A stretch of DNA of 64,000 bases from Osedax fenrisi (lineage: Eukaryota > Annelida > Polychaeta > Sabellida > Siboglinidae): assembly GCA_964019155.1 (NCBI GenBank), contig OZ025242.1, forward strand, positions 1,663,694 through 1,727,693, written 5' to 3'. Shown piece after piece: positions 20,880 through 35,800 of the stretch. The notes beneath the pieces were generated by a model. The model was not told where the DNA came from and did not search any database. It saw only the letters and a list, made by a program, of their open reading frames with translations. Position 1 is the stretch's first letter, and every line of letters starts with the position of its first letter. The position numbers and the translations under genes were made by a program.

Positions 20880-21600
20880 ACCATCAACTCCCACCTATAT
20901 TACTCTGACCACATATCTATAATGATTCGCAATGCCAATTATTTTCTTTATAATATTAGAAAATCACGCAATAAATTGAATTTTTCAATGACTAAAAGTC
21001 TAATACACTCGCTAGTCTTCAGTAGACTCATATACTACTGCTCACTTCTATGTAATCTACCCCTAAAGCGTATGCTTAAACTTGAGATGATACAACGACG
21101 TGCTATACGCACCCTATATAAACTGAAGTTCTCTTCAATAGTATAAATATCGACACTAATGAGATCACTCGGCAAGCTTAAGTTTAGATATATCTGCTGG
21201 TACAGACTACTATGCATCACCCATAAGCTGATCCATCTTAGATATCCCGAGTACCTAGCAGACTTGATCTGTATTCAAACCCTTAGTCGAGCTAGCAGGA
21301 AATTTCACACGATGAAAATTGTGCAACGCTCGACTATCTCTGCTCACTCTGAATCTGCTTTCTCTGAGGTAGCTCCAAAATACTGGAATGATCTTCCATA
21401 TGAAATTAGGTGTTTAAAATCCCTGTCAATATTTAAATGTAAACTCTCCACGTACCTATTAACATTGTAATCTACCCTCCCTTTTCCTTTATTTTTATTG
21501 TACTTTATTTATTTTATTTTTATTTCCTCCTCATGACGCCCATAACCACCACGTGATTTTGTAGTCAATAAAACATTTTAAAATAAAAATAAAAATAATA
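20880..21600 (+). mobile_element. LINE 3' end fragment
   Basis: Two frames separated by a stop encode the C-terminal part of a non-LTR reverse transcriptase: YFLYNIRKSRNKLNF, SRLIYYCSLLCNLP, then YWNDLPYEIR and FKCKLSTYLLTL, ending in TAA at about 21470. An A-rich (AAATAAAAATAAT) tail closes it near 21600. 5'-truncated. Confidence 0.85.
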
Positions 21601-21604
21601 ATAA

Positions 21605-22015
21605 ACTGTGAGTGCATCACTTTCTAAATTAACTCCACTTAACATTGTGTTGATATTATAGGTAGGTTAGGACGTAGGTTATGAAGTAGGTTAATACCTT
21701 ATAAGGTAACTACATAATACGTAGGTTAAGGCGCATCTTAAAAATGTGGTTAACCTATGGTACGTATCTTAATGGAAATTACACGATAAACATATTGGTA
21801 GTAATACATTACACATACTAGTATAGTTATTGAGAGCAATTCGATTAAAAATATATAAACAACAACAACCTTTTTTACCTATTAACAATGGACTGTTCGA
21901 ATACACATTAACAGTGCTCTTGATTTCACTAAAAATTATACACAGTATTCTATATTATACTAGAACATTAATAGGCTTTTATAAAACATCAATGTAGTGG
22001 TATTCTTTCCTTCCC
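21605..22015. other. Intergenic, nothing notable
   Basis: AT-rich spacer with short GTAGGTTA-like repeats near 21660-21730. No gene seen. Confidence 0.4.
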
Positions 22016-22017
22016 TA

Positions 22018-24860
22018 AGGGTGTGTTTACACGGTAAAAAGTATGCCCGAAGTATGCCCGAAAAACGGCACACTTTTGGGCATACTTTAATTGGACACAC
22101 TTTTGTGTTTACACGGCATATAAAAAGGGCATACTTTATTTGGATACTCTATTTACCCATATGTTTAGTATTACAATAACAATGAGGATAACTTAAAATA
22201 AATACATTCAAAAAAATTTAAAATTTAATATCAAATACAATTTATATTTATAAATATGGATCGAGATGAGATGATTATGCACATTAATTTCTTGCAAACA
22301 CACCTAATAGTAATGCACAATTATGACAGTATATTACAACATTATTTATAATTCATTTCTACCTGTATAGAACATTTGCACAATACATTTTTGTTAACAA
22401 AAGTTATGATCAAAAATGTTCAAACAACATTGGTAAAAATTGTACATGGTGTAGATAGGAATTGTGCAAGTTTTATTAAAATTTATTTATAATACATATT
22501 AGTCCATAACTCATTAAATAATGAATATTTGTAAATGAAATTAACAGATTATTTTAATATACTTATGTACTACTTCATTTATTTATTATTAAAAATAAAA
22601 TAATATTAAACACATTTCAATACTTTATTTTAACCATCAAGTTCATATATATAAAATTTATTTTAACATAAGTACTAACCTATATATATATATATAAATA
22701 AAATAAAATATATATTCAATACAATATTACAATTCATATGGAAAATATTCAATAATAGAATCTTTTTTTCTTTCTCTTTTCTTTAGTCATCTTGATATTG
22801 AAGATGTATCACTTATAATCCAGCTATAAAACAATAATAAATTAATGACAGATACATGTAAATTTAATTTAAAATTAAATATACTAAACTTGTATCAATT
22901 CTGCTTTATCACTTTTCTTTAGTTGTCAAGATACACCAATGATATCTTTGCTATAAAACATTCAAAAATTAATTATTTTATGAATAAAACTAATATAAAT
23001 ATATCATATATTATATGTAATCAAATACATTATAAAAATTAATATTTATTTAATTAACCACGTAAAATATTAAAATTGTAATATTTATAAGTAATAACAT
23101 AAGTTTATTATATCATATAAATTGAAATCATGAAAAGAAGAATTTAAAAAACCACGATAACATTTTAAATTGTAACATTTAACACCATAAGTTTATTATA
23201 TCATATAAATTATAATAAATTAGTACATATAAATTATAATATAACTAACTATTTATTAAATATATAAATATATTATAAAATAATTATATAAGCTGGTATA
23301 CAGCTATAAAATTGAAATCATGAAAAGTAGAATTTAAAAAACCACGATAACATTTTAAATTGTAACATTTAACACCATAAGTTTATTATATCATATAAAT
23401 TATAATAAATTAGTACATATAAATTATAATATAACTAACTATTTATTAAATATATAAATATATTATAAAATAAATATATAAGCTGGTATACAGCTATAAA
23501 ATTGAAATCATGAAAAGTAGAATTTAAAAAACCACGATAACATTTTAAATTGTAACATTTAACACCATAAGTTCATTATATCATATAAATTATAATAAAT
23601 TAGTACATATAAATTATAATATAACTAACTATTTATTAAATATATAAATATATTATAAAATAATTATATAAGCTGGTATAAAGCTATATATATTAAATAA
23701 TTTAATAAATATTTTTGTAAATTATAAATATTTCATAATATATATATATAAAACGGTTTAAACTGGAGTTTAAATATAATTATAGAGATTTATGTATTAT
23801 ATACAAATATAATATATGTTATGTTAAAACAATTAAATTAATAAATATACTTTATGTTGTATTTGTGTATTTCTTTCTTTAAAGAAATATTTATTCATTA
23901 TAGTATATCCCAACATTTATTTAAACTAATTTACAATGTAAAAACTAGTTTTATAATAGTATTATAATAATTATTGTGTAATGTATTGTAGTTTCTATAA
24001 GTATTTAATTAACAACGATCGAAATAATCGTTAACGCACGATTATAAAACTACTACTTTTTGTTGTAATTTTCTCTACTTCATCAAAATATTGAAATAAA
24101 ATGTTGTAACAACTATTATAATTAGATTAATTACAAACTAGGATTGTTATCAACAATTATTATTATTATTATTATTATTAATATTAATTCAAATCAGTTA
24201 AATAAATGATGTATATATTCGTAATATTCGTAATATATTTGTAATATTTTATTATTATAATAATTATACGCGAATCACTTCACAAATGCGTGATAGAATA
24301 TTATATATAAATTATAGTTCATATATAATTATTACTTCATTGGTTAGGTTTCAATATTAATAGTTTGATAAATTATAGTTAATATATAATTATTAAATCA
24401 ATCACGAAGCTTTATAATTAATACAAAATAATACTAACTATTTTAAATTCGCCGTTTAATGTTAATCCATTTATATTTCGGCGAATTTGTTCGCTATTTC
24501 TTTGCCATCATTTTTTGTCATGACGAGATCTGATATAGTAGCTATTTTAGCTTTTTATTATCAAATAACCCTATATTCATCTATATTCAGATCCCGCCAT
24601 GTTTCTACTAACAAATTTATTCTGTTAATTTTAAATGTTTACTAAATATTATAGTATAATCATTGGTGAATGTACTTATTTATTATAAAATAGGCATACT
24701 TTTGGTTTTACACGGTAAATATCTGTGCCTTTATCTGTGCCCTTTATCAGAGTGTTTGGGCACACTCTGTGCCCATCTGGAAAGGTGGGCACAGATTTGG
24801 ACACACTTTCGATATCTGTGCCGTTTTTCGGGCACACTTTTTACCGTGTAAACACACCCT
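22018..24860. mobile_element. 2.8-kb non-autonomous TIR element, TA-flanked
   Basis: Terminal inverted repeats start AGGGTGTGTTTACACGG on the left and, reversed, on the right, and extend through TAAAAAGTRTGCCCGAA, about 34 bp in all. TA lies on both sides (22016-22017, 24861-24862). Subterminal CATACTTT/GGGCACAC motifs repeat in both orientations. The interior is AT-rich with a triplicated 190-bp unit and no transposase ORF. Confidence 0.8.
23121..23690. repeat. 190-bp unit, three tandem copies
   Basis: Copies begin ATTGAAATCATGAAAAG at 23121, 23311 and 23501 and are nearly identical, so the triplication inside the TIR element is recent. Confidence 0.92.
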
Positions 24861-24879
24861 TAGAGTAATAGTTAGGCCT

Positions 24880-25320
24880 AACGATATAGTATACTATAGT
24901 AAATATTACTATAGTTTATAAGTTGAATATCATCAGCATATATAGAATAGCTAATATTAGATAACTTATTAATAATATTAGATACATAGACAATAATAGA
25001 GGCACAGGGACTGAACCCCAATGAACCCCAATGAACCCCACCGGGTATATGAATAGAATGAGAAATAACATAATTGACTCTAACAAGATCGTATACGATC
25101 GGTAAGCAATTAACCACCCTGGAGATCACCCTAACGCTCGTACAACAACTCTATTGTGATTCAGTGGATCGAAAGCGCTAGGTCGAGTGAAAGTAATCGT
25201 GTACAATGAGAAGAATATAGGCGAATGGTATCGTAGATTATCAGTAATGTGGTGTGAGCAGTTTAGGTAGAAAACAGATTTCGTAGTGCATTCGGGTGAC
25301 TTATTATTTTAAAGATGAAA
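24880..25320 (-). mobile_element. LINE reverse-transcriptase fragment
   Basis: On the minus strand a broken frame shows the order expected of a non-LTR RT: LSAFDPLNHNRVV (about 25180), GGVHWGSLGF (about 25030) and YADDIQLI (about 24930). Frameshifts make it non-functional. Confidence 0.75.
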
Positions 25321-25428
25321 TATCACTCGTTAGGTTAATACCTACATGATTTTGCTGTTTTGGAAAGTTTAATTATATGTAGGATATATCTTTATCTTTA
25401 TATATCGTTATATATCTATATATCTTTA

Positions 25429-25433
<5 letters not shown>

Positions 25434-25471
<38 letters not shown>
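25434..25471. repeat. (AT)n tract
   Basis: Simple AT dinucleotide run. Confidence 0.9.
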
Positions 25472-25473
<2 letters not shown>

Positions 25474-25529
25474 TTATACCAAAGATTTTCCAAAGGAAAG
25501 ATATTGCACTTGTGTAAATTTGTGTAACC

Positions 25530-26040
25530 TAATAATTTAATATAGCCATCTAGTGTTAATAGTTTTATAATTATAAATTTCTATATTTATTGTAATTGTA
25601 AATAATAAATGATATACAATATACATGTACATTATATTATAATATTTATTGACATGATTTTAAAATGATAATATAATTATATAACAATATAATACACTGA
25701 TTAGTTATATTTAATATAAACAAATAAAATAAATGATAAATATATTGTTATAAATCATAATATTAAAAGAAAACATGTATTATATTGTTATGAATTTAAA
25801 CTTATGTATATAATTATATAACAAGAACTTAAACTAATTAGTAATTATGTAATTTAATGTAAAAAATAAATATATAATATAAATATATATTATTTATAAA
25901 TTATAATATTAAAAAAAACTACATGTATTGTATTATATTGTAATGATTTTAAATGTATGTATATAATTAGAAAACAAGAAATTTAAATAAAAATACCACA
26001 TGATTTAACATTTCATATACTATTTCGCCATCTAGTGTTA
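25530..26040. repeat. Degenerate 140-bp tandem repeat
   Basis: Two to three diverged copies of an AT-rich unit containing AAACATGTATTATATTG, bracketed by two copies of GCCATCTAGTGTTAAT (25536 and 26028). Origin unclear. Confidence 0.5.
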
Positions 26041-26631
26041 ATGTTGTTTTTTCATTTTAAATTTACATTTTGAGGTACTAGAGATAGATAGGGAGTGCAA
26101 TATCTTTACTTCACAATATCTTTGCTTATACTAACATATTTTAGAGATTCATAATAATATCATAATTATTATATAATATATATAGAATTATAATTCTCTA
26201 TTTATATAGTGTACACTAAATACGTATGTATATCACTTACTCGTATATCAAGTGTGCTGCGTTTAGTGATTTCAAGTAAAACGTAAATATAATTGGAGAT
26301 CACTGATATTAGAAATCAAATCTAAAACATTCGTAGCGTAACTTCCGACAATTGACAATCCACAACTGTATCTAACAATAAACACGAGGGGTGGAGTTCT
26401 ATTCGATAATACACCATTAATAGTCTATTATTACACCATTAATAGTCTATTATTTTATTTAATAGCGTCCGATTTTAATTTATATAATATACAATCAGTA
26501 TCGATGCTATTATATTTATAATTACATTAAGGGTTATAATATAATGTACGCTTATAATATATATTTGTATTATACCCGCGCCGTGTACGAATACTATACG
26601 ATAGAGTCGTTATGCAATAAGTGTACGTTTA

Positions 26632-26639
26632 TTACGTCA
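26632..26639 (+). promoter_or_regulatory. CRE-like site upstream of mucin gene
   Basis: TTACGTCA, one base from the CREB/ATF palindrome, in a 250-bp GC-richer patch preceding the putative start codon at 26840. Confidence 0.3.
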
Positions 26640-26831
26640 GAGCATTGTTACATTGTTACAGGTTCGCCGTCAACGTGGTCGTATACCGCTCGCGCCTAGG
26701 TTATGATTATAATAAGCGAACCCACCGACAAAGACCCATTGTGGCGCGGGTAACAATGAAGACGTGTTTAGGGGTGGACACAGGTTACGTAAGAGGTTGC
26801 AACAGCTGAACGCATTAATTAACACGCCACC

Positions 26832-26839
26832 ACCGGAAG
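26832..26839 (+). promoter_or_regulatory. ETS-like site at the mucin start codon
   Basis: ACCGGAAG directly precedes ATG G, giving both an ETS core and a good start context (A at -3, G at +4). Confidence 0.3.
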
Positions 26840-26866
26840 ATGGATAACGCTTTCGCCTTCTCGAAG
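26840..26866 (+). CDS. Mucin gene, putative first coding exon
   Basis: ATG with strong context, nine codons (MDNAFAFSK), then donor AAG|gtaatt in phase 0, matching the next exon. Short, so support is moderate. Confidence 0.5.
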
Positions 26867-26981
26867 GTAATTTGTATACATTAATCGTGTATCATTATTT
26901 TTACGTTATTTATTTAATATATATGTATAATTAAGTTCATTATTATCAGAATAATAAACATAATATGTACAAACACATGTA

Positions 26982-27042
<61 letters not shown>

Positions 27043-27304
27043 TCTATATACAAAGTATAGTTTAATTTATTTATGATATTTATCAAGTTAAAGTAATTTT
27101 GATTTAACTAATATTTTATGAGAAAAAAAAAGATTTTTAACGGATAGTGTTAAGAATATAATAACTTTAGTCATATACATATTTATATGTACACAAACAA
27201 ACGCATATATATAAATATATATTTATATATATATATATATATTATAATATAAGTTATATTTAAATATATGAATTTTTATAAATAACTCAGCCGTTCTATA
27301 ATAG

Positions 27305-27354
<50 letters not shown>

Positions 27355-27817
27355 ATATACACATAGATAGGCATATTCGCGATATTGTATCGTGTTTCAT
27401 CGGAAATCAGAATATCTTATATATAAGTTATAAAAATAATGATACCAGCTGGTATATACTAGTATATTATATCAGTTACATTAAGCGGACATTGTCGTAG
27501 AGAAATATTACATTTATGAGATAAAATATACATAGTAGTACATATTTGTTAATACATTCTAATATGTTTGCAGTATTATAATACTGCATATACTAGTATG
27601 GGCATACCATAGTTGTTCATACATATATATTAAATATAATATCAATGGTTCTCAAAGGAATTATTGATAGCTATTTTATAATTATACCAAATTCGAGTTT
27701 AAGTTTATATGATTTCAAAATATAGAATATAGTATAAGTATACTTATATATTAATATGCTAGTATATTTTTTCGAATTTTTCTATTTATCTCTGAAATAT
27801 AACAGATTAGTATAGAA

Positions 27818-27861
<44 letters not shown>

Positions 27862-29024
27862 ATTGTTATTGTTATTTTTGTTAGGTGAAGTTCATTCATC
27901 ACATCCATAAACTTAAATGAAGTTTTCACTCATAACTAAATGGCTCTAATGTCCCGTCGAAGCCGCTCTCGTGTTAAGGCAGGCATGGTTTTAAAGAGAA
28001 ACGATCATTTTTTTATACACAATTAATATTGAGAAATATAGCTATATCGTCTGTATATCGTCTGTAGGTGATACATATAGGGCAAACTAGTAACCTAATA
28101 CGGGGGACACTTTAACAATAAATGCTCTTAAAATTGTTGACTCATTATTTGTATTCAAAAATTACAATATATTAATATTATATGATTATAGATATTATTG
28201 TGATTTTAAAATGTTATTTAATCTTTATTAATCTTTTAATTCCATAGATAACGGGGGTGTCCGTATTCGGTACCCATGCCCGAATACGGACACCCTATAT
28301 ACCACTAGTTAAACTGTATATTATTGATGAATCAATCAGACAAATCACAATTACATTATTTATAATTAATTTTATGAATAATTTATTCTAATTTAATTAG
28401 TTATAAATTTATTTATTTTTATTATTTTGTAATTAATAATAAAATTTAGGTATCTAAATAATAAACATTTTAGATTTAGCTTTATTAGTGGTATTAATAT
28501 TATAACGCACGCGATTTTTATTAAAATCAGAATAGTGCATACGCTGCGAGCTGATTGGTTATATGGTGTCCGTATTAAGACATTTATAGTGTCCGTAATA
28601 GCTATTAGTCCCTAGGGACTTATATAACCTATAGATATATGCTTATTACTTAATGAATATTTGATAACAAATATAGAAATTATATATATAATTTTTATAA
28701 TGCTTTATTTTTTAATAATATAGTGCTATATTTTATATCGATACATTTGTATATTCTTGAGAAGGGTTTAAGTTGAAATTTTTTTCATAAATTTAAAAAT
28801 GTAATAAAAAAAATAAGTTTATTGGATATATCAGCAATATATTGAATAATTAAAAAAGAAAATATATTTTTTTAGACTATTTACATAATTATGAATATTT
28901 TATTCATTAAATATTTTTTATAGGATTTATGGTTTCTGAGATACCGAGAGTGGGGCACTGTCCGTATTCGGTTACTTTCCCTTATACACGATGCACTAAA
29001 AGCATTGGGCGTATGACTATAGTC

Positions 29025-29065
<41 letters not shown>

Positions 29066-29155
29066 ATAAATATATGTATATTATAATAATATATATATTA
29101 TTTATTAAATAATATTTATATAATATACTATAGACCATATATAATTAAGCGCAAA

Positions 29156-29196
<41 letters not shown>

Positions 29197-31769
29197 CGTC
29201 TACATATATATACCACTACTGTATACTATAAGATATACCTACCACAATATAGTACATTAAATTATTCGTATTGACAAATATCTGTAACTATAATTTTATA
29301 TTTAATTATTCATTATTCACTTAAAGTAATTTGTAATCTCATTAACTTATTTTTATTAACTTTATTAACTTTAAACTTATTATTTATATTCTTATTAATT
29401 ATATTCTAATTTTTTCTTTATAATAATGTATGATGATTGGGAACGTTCAAAAATAAATATTTCATATTAATATATTTATAAATATCCCCGTTATGTTATA
29501 CAAATAGATATGTAGGTATTCCTATTGATAAATCTTATTTAATATTTTTTATTTTATAAAAATGTCCTGCACGATATGTAAATAATATTGATTGTTAAAT
29601 GTTGTCGTGTTACTACATAATAATACACATATCATACATGATATGTGTATCTATAAAACACGTAGTGGACGGAATGAAGGAGTGGTCTATTTAATTAACG
29701 CTTAAATGGTGCTAAATAGGATAACAAGTTATATATACATTTAGATAATAAAAATGTCTATAATATAAAGTACATTTTTTTTAAATAATTAATTAATTAC
29801 TCTAATTTATTACGTACTCATTTTTTGTCAAATTTTAACAAAAACATGATTATATATTTATACTTATTTAAGTGAATGCGTATGTCTAATTAAATCATTG
29901 AATCAAATAAGGTGCGTATGCATCATACATATAATTATTTAATATTATATAATTAAAAATATATAAATAAAATACATTACGAAACATCTATTGCATATTC
30001 TGATACTAGCGGCCACTACCCCTGAATTGCTTTATTTTAATAATTTGTATGCCTATTTTAATGCCTAATAAATCGTTAATATTTTTCGGTAAAATATTAA
30101 AGTGAAATCACAGTATTCTAGAACTATATTATATATAGCAAATTCAAAATAATAAGATCTTAAAATTCAATATTTATCGATATATTAGAAGTATGCTGAG
30201 GCATAAAAATTATCGGCCACTACTCAGTTCCCCCCTCTACATAATGGAAACTATGAAACGTATATATATTTTTTCTCAACTAATTAAAAATAAAACAACT
30301 TAAATGAATATAATAATAGTTTAGTTGTAGGTTAGTTATAGTTATACCAGGGACTTACCTCCCTTGTTAGTAAACCTATTTATATTTTCCTTATATTATC
30401 GTTCACTATTATATACATAATTTCTCTCATTGGTCAATAGGTACATAGGTGCTAATTAGTAGCGTTAAATCGTAAACTTTTGCACACTTACATACATTCT
30501 CAGACGCTAACCATCTCACATTTCACATACGCACACCCCTCACCCACTCGTACACCCGCGCACCCACACACCCACTCTTCTAGAACAGACTATTCTCGTC
30601 GGACGTATACGACTCCACGGAATCGCTGGCTATCACCCCTCGCTACATCCCCACCCTAATCGTGCCGTTCTCTAAGTACGTGTACGCCGATACCTACCTG
30701 GATGCGCTCATTATCGAACAACAAGGTTTCACGGGCGTATGTATATCTACAACTCGCCAGCTAGCCCAGCGGATAAGGCGTCGGACGCGCGATCAGTAGG
30801 ACGCGGGTTCGAACCCCGTCCGGACCATTAAAATAGGTCTTACATTTATATTTAGAAGTCATCTTATATAATTGTTTATATAAAAATGATCGGCTCTCGT
30901 TAAATATCAGTTCTAGCATGTATTAACAAGGGAGTGGCTTCGAAAGGACTTCGATTAATGTTGTTATAAATACAAAATTCGTCGAGGTTCCTGAATAGGA
31001 TGAAAGGACTCCACCACCTTAAAAAAAACATTATTAACGGAGTACATTCTATAGAATTTACTCCGTAATTAATAATAATTAATATCATCAGCAATATGTT
31101 TTGTAAATTGGTTTAAGTCATGTTTAATATCACGTAATGTATGATATAATATAAGTAACCGTGAAAGCAAGTGCCTAACTAAAACTATAACGACATATAC
31201 ACCAGCCACACCAGCCACACCAGCCACACCATAAGTATAACTCCGACCTGATCGTTCATTTACTTAAATTAATATCAATGGTTTCTAACGAATATATAGG
31301 TGAGTGTGAGGGTAATTATACCCGGTTATCGCCTATTCCTGGCGTTGTAATACCCGGTGAAGTCACGTCTACCACATACCCCATACACCCCAAAACACCC
31401 CCATACACCCCAACATACCCCCATACACCCCAACATACCCCCATACACCCCAACACACCCCCATACATCCCAACATACCCTCATGCACCCCAACACACCC
31501 CCATACACCCTAAACACCCCAACACACCCACACCCCCACGTCTACCACACACCCCCACACCCTCACACCCCCATACACCACACACCCCACACACACAGAG
31601 AAGAAGCGTACCATACGATACCGCAAGCTGTGCGCCGCCATGATATGCGGTATAGGCGCGTTGTCAGCGTTAACCGCAGGGGTCATCGTAGCGGTCATTA
31701 TGGTGTCGTCGTCAGAGCAACGGTACAACGGTTACTTCATCGCACGTTACGTAATAGTAGGCGTGTCGC

Positions 31770-31811
<42 letters not shown>

Positions 31812-32306
31812 GGAATATTCCTATATTATTCCGAATATTATAGTAATAATTATTATGATAATTATTTACTAGTTACAAAAAATATATTCCATTTATAGGA
31901 TATATATTTTCTTATATTTATAAATAAAAACTAGTAAATAATGATTACAAACTATTCCGAATACAAATGATATATTGTTATAACAATCGCCAACACGTTT
32001 GTGCGAACGCTTTAATAACAATAGTTGAATACAATTCTAAATTATAATTATATTTCTCCTCGATAGTTCACGCGAACCACTCCAATTCCACGGCGGGCGA
32101 TGGCTACAAAGGTCAGACTATTACGTAACCGTTTCCATTGTTAACCAGTACGTAATCCTACGTTGCAACAGATATATTCTACTGCGTAATGATAATAAGG
32201 GAAGTAGACCAAGTATTCAACTATAATTCTACAACGTATAATTATTTCTCAAACTTTGAAAATATAGTTAGTGTTCCGAATAATAGGAATATACCTATAT
32301 TGTATA

Positions 32307-32365
<59 letters not shown>

Positions 32366-32863
32366 ACATTTACTACATAAACTTTAAATTATTATATTTT
32401 TTTATTTGAAATTTATTAACATCAGTTCAGTTCATTTCAATGATGTATTGGTTAAATGATCAATGTGAGCTCTCGATTTTGATACGAAGTAGCAAGTTGC
32501 TACTAGCAAGCATCGATATAAAGAGAGTTTCTTTATATCGATGCTAGCAACAAACAAGTTTACAATTGATAAAGTGTGGCGGGCGCCGCTCGACTTTTAC
32601 ATGTCAGTGCGCGCAATAACTTATATTTGTTAACCCTTTGTTAATTCACATTCACAATAGAATATATATCACCATTATTCGATGCTATTACATAACACCA
32701 TAACGATAAATTCGTAATTACTTTTATTTATGTATAATTACAATTGTGTATAAAATGGTAGTGTACGACAGACACTAATATATCTGTAACTTTAAGGACG
32801 AGTTATATCATATTTATGAATAATTATTTTATATATATATAAGTTATATATATATATTCAATA

Positions 32864-32894
<31 letters not shown>

Positions 32895-35800
32895 ATATAA
32901 TTTATATATGCTTTTATAAGCTCACTCTATATGTATTATAATACAGCTAAAAAACCTCAAGATATCAAAACTAAACCAATCCAAACCAGTGAAACCAACT
33001 TAAACCCAACATATTAATTACCATATATATATAACACTGACTTATGTAATTATCTATACATATTTATTGCATTCAGTTAATGTTATCTTTGACGTTATTA
33101 AGTTACATAATTACCTTACCAGGTCGAGCTTGCTCGGCATTTCATGACTTGTTCTCTCCAACAATTTCGATCTTGCATTGCATTTGACAGTTCTTCTCTT
33201 TCGCATCCTGTATCACTTGATAGCTGATCGAAATAGGTATTTATAGGCCTACCTCTTGATTTTTTTCCGTGATTTGGATACCAAAGTAATAGGTCACTGG
33301 CCAATTCGTTCTTGCTTCTCCAGCAGTGTCCGGTGAATCTCATTCTATGTTCTTTGATTATAGCTGATATATAACATTTTTCGTTCGTTAGCATTTTCTT
33401 CCAGGATGAGTTTAATGCGCGTTTTTTCCCGAGCGATGATGTTAGTGCCCATGTGATGGACCCGTAGGACCCAAGTGGATCCCAGGTGATGGAGCCGTAG
33501 GACCCAAGTGGATCCCAGGTGATGGACCCGTAGGACCCAAGTGGATCCCAGGTGATGGACCCGTAGGACCCAAGTGGATCCCAGGTGATGGACCCGGGCT
33601 GCTCATGCTTTTGCTATTCGTATATTAACGTCACGTTAAGTGGAGCCTATGTAGGGGAAAGTGACCTAATACGGACACTTTAACAATAAATGGTCTTAAC
33701 ATTTTGTAGCTCATTATTTGTATTCAAAAATTACAATATATTAATATTATACGATTATAGATATTATTGTGATTTTAAAATTGTATTTAATTTGTTAATT
33801 CCATAGATTACGGGGGTACCCATGTCCGAATTCGGACACCCTGTGTTATAATACGGACATCCTATATACCACTAGATAAACTATATATTATTGATGAATC
33901 AAACAAATTATATTTACATTATTTATAATTAATGTTATGAATAATATAATTTAATTTAATTAGTTAATAATTTATTTATTTTTATTATTTTTTAATTAAT
34001 AATACAATTTAACTATTTAAATAATAAAAATTTTAGATTTAGCTTTATTGGTGGTATTATTATTATAACGCACGCAATTTTTATGAAAATCAGAATAGTT
34101 CATACGCTGCGCGCTGATTGGTTATAGGGTGTCCGTATTAAGACATTTAGAGTGTCCGTATTAGGGACTTATATGACTTCTAGATATATGCTTATAACTT
34201 AATTAATATTTGATAACAAATATAAAAATTATATATATAATGTTTAGAATGCTTTAGTTTTTAATAATATATTTTTATGTTTTATATCAATACATTTTTA
34301 TATTCTTTAGAAGGTTTTAAGTTGAAATTTATTTTCATAAATTTAAAAACGTAATAAAAAAATCAGTTTATTGGATATATCAGCAATATTTTGAATTATT
34401 AAAAAATAAAAAATACTTTTTTAGACTATTTGTATAATTATGAATATTTTATTCATTAAACATTTTTTGTAGGAATTATGGTTTCTGAGATACCGATAGT
34501 GTCCGTATTCGGGCACTGTCCGTTTTAAGTTAATTTCCCCTAGCTACCTAGTTATTTAAAGTCTTCTACCCTTTTTATATTATGTCCTTTATGCTTTTTA
34601 AGATGATACACTGTATTCCGTGTTGGTTCTGATTGAGAGTAATACATTCAGTCTTATCTGTATTGATATTCAGGCCAATGTAGCTTGATTTCTCTTCAAT
34701 GTTATGTTATCCTAGCAATGTGATTGTGTCGTTTACGCTATAAGTTAACTTAGTAACAATGGTTACTGCTATATCATCAGCGTAATCAATATCGGTTATG
34801 CAAATGTCAGGGCTACCTCTACTTCATCGGGTGATCTAACCATAGATTGTGTATTATTGTATAGCATCATGATTGCTTGAGTGATTTCTTCTGAAATTCC
34901 ATACTTGATTAGAATATGATTCATCTCTTTGCGATTTATAGAGTCAAAGGCTTTGGAGAAATCTATGAAGTTAGCATAATAGCATGTAATAATAGTAATA
35001 TATGTATATGCTATTGTGAATGTGAATTAATTTTTTTGATATATATAAATATATACAGTATACTGTGGTGTTAGTAAATAATATGTTTGTAGGTATACCT
35101 ATATACTTCATCATCCATAGACTTATGATATACTCGAAACTTCAATAATGGAAAGTTTTAGAATATGGGTGAATCGAGAAAAGTTAGTTTATTCTATATT
35201 AATATATGAATTCATAATAATATTAATACTAATATTACACTTAAAAAATATGTAGGGGCAGAACGGGGTAGTGGCCGAGAACGGAATAGTGTTCGCTTCA
35301 AGTAATTCTTAAATGGTACTAAATAGGATAAAATGTTCTATATACAATATTTAGATATTCAAAATGTCTATAATATAAAGAACATTTTTTATTTTAATAA
35401 TTAATTAATTACTCTAATTTATTACGTAATACTTGTTTGTCAACTTTTAACAAAAACATGATTATATATATACTTATTTATGTGTGTGTATATATGTAAT
35501 TAAATGATTGAATCAAATTAAGGTGAGTATGCATCATAAATATTATATTTAATATAACATTATTAAAAAAATATAAATCGAATACATTACGATACACCTA
35601 TTGCATATTCTGATACTAGCGGCAACTACCCCTGACTTGCATTATTTTAATGTTTTTATGCTTTTTATAATGCCTAATAATCGTTAATATTATTAAGTAA
35701 TATACTTTATATATAAAAGTTAAATCACAGTATGCTAGAACTATATGATTTCTAGCTAATTCAAAAAAAATAAGATCTTAAAATTCAATATGTATCGATA

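Larger units (their letters stand above)
26867..30583 (+). other. Mucin intron 1
   Basis: A 3.7-kb intron with long (AT)n runs (26986-27040, 27308-27350, 29030-29060, 29160-29193), SINE copy C and two MITEs. No coding signal seen. Confidence 0.5.
33113..35000 (-). mobile_element. Decayed LINE split by a MITE
   Basis: Minus-strand coding remains, in order: FIDFSKAFDSINRKEM (about 34970), YADDIAVTIVTKL (about 34780), a YLGS-type motif at about 34545, then after the MITE insertion its continuation at 33650. Near 33394-33120 is a C-terminal RMRFTGHCWRSKNELASDLL...RGRP..TY.DQL..DTG block typical of one common LINE lineage (RTE/Jockey-like endonuclease-RT proteins). Several stops. The 33-bp minisatellite at 33453 lies inside it. 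Confidence 0.8.

Noticed and set aside
26621..26809. 62-codon + ORF upstream of the mucin start
   Set aside because: It has no ATG start in good context and overlaps the likely 5' UTR/promoter; it could be a 5' UTR exon but not supported as coding.
30755..30827. Functional tRNA gene
   Set aside because: A and B boxes are present but the 5' side does not pair with the CCGGACC acceptor strand, and the SINE body follows directly; it is a SINE head.
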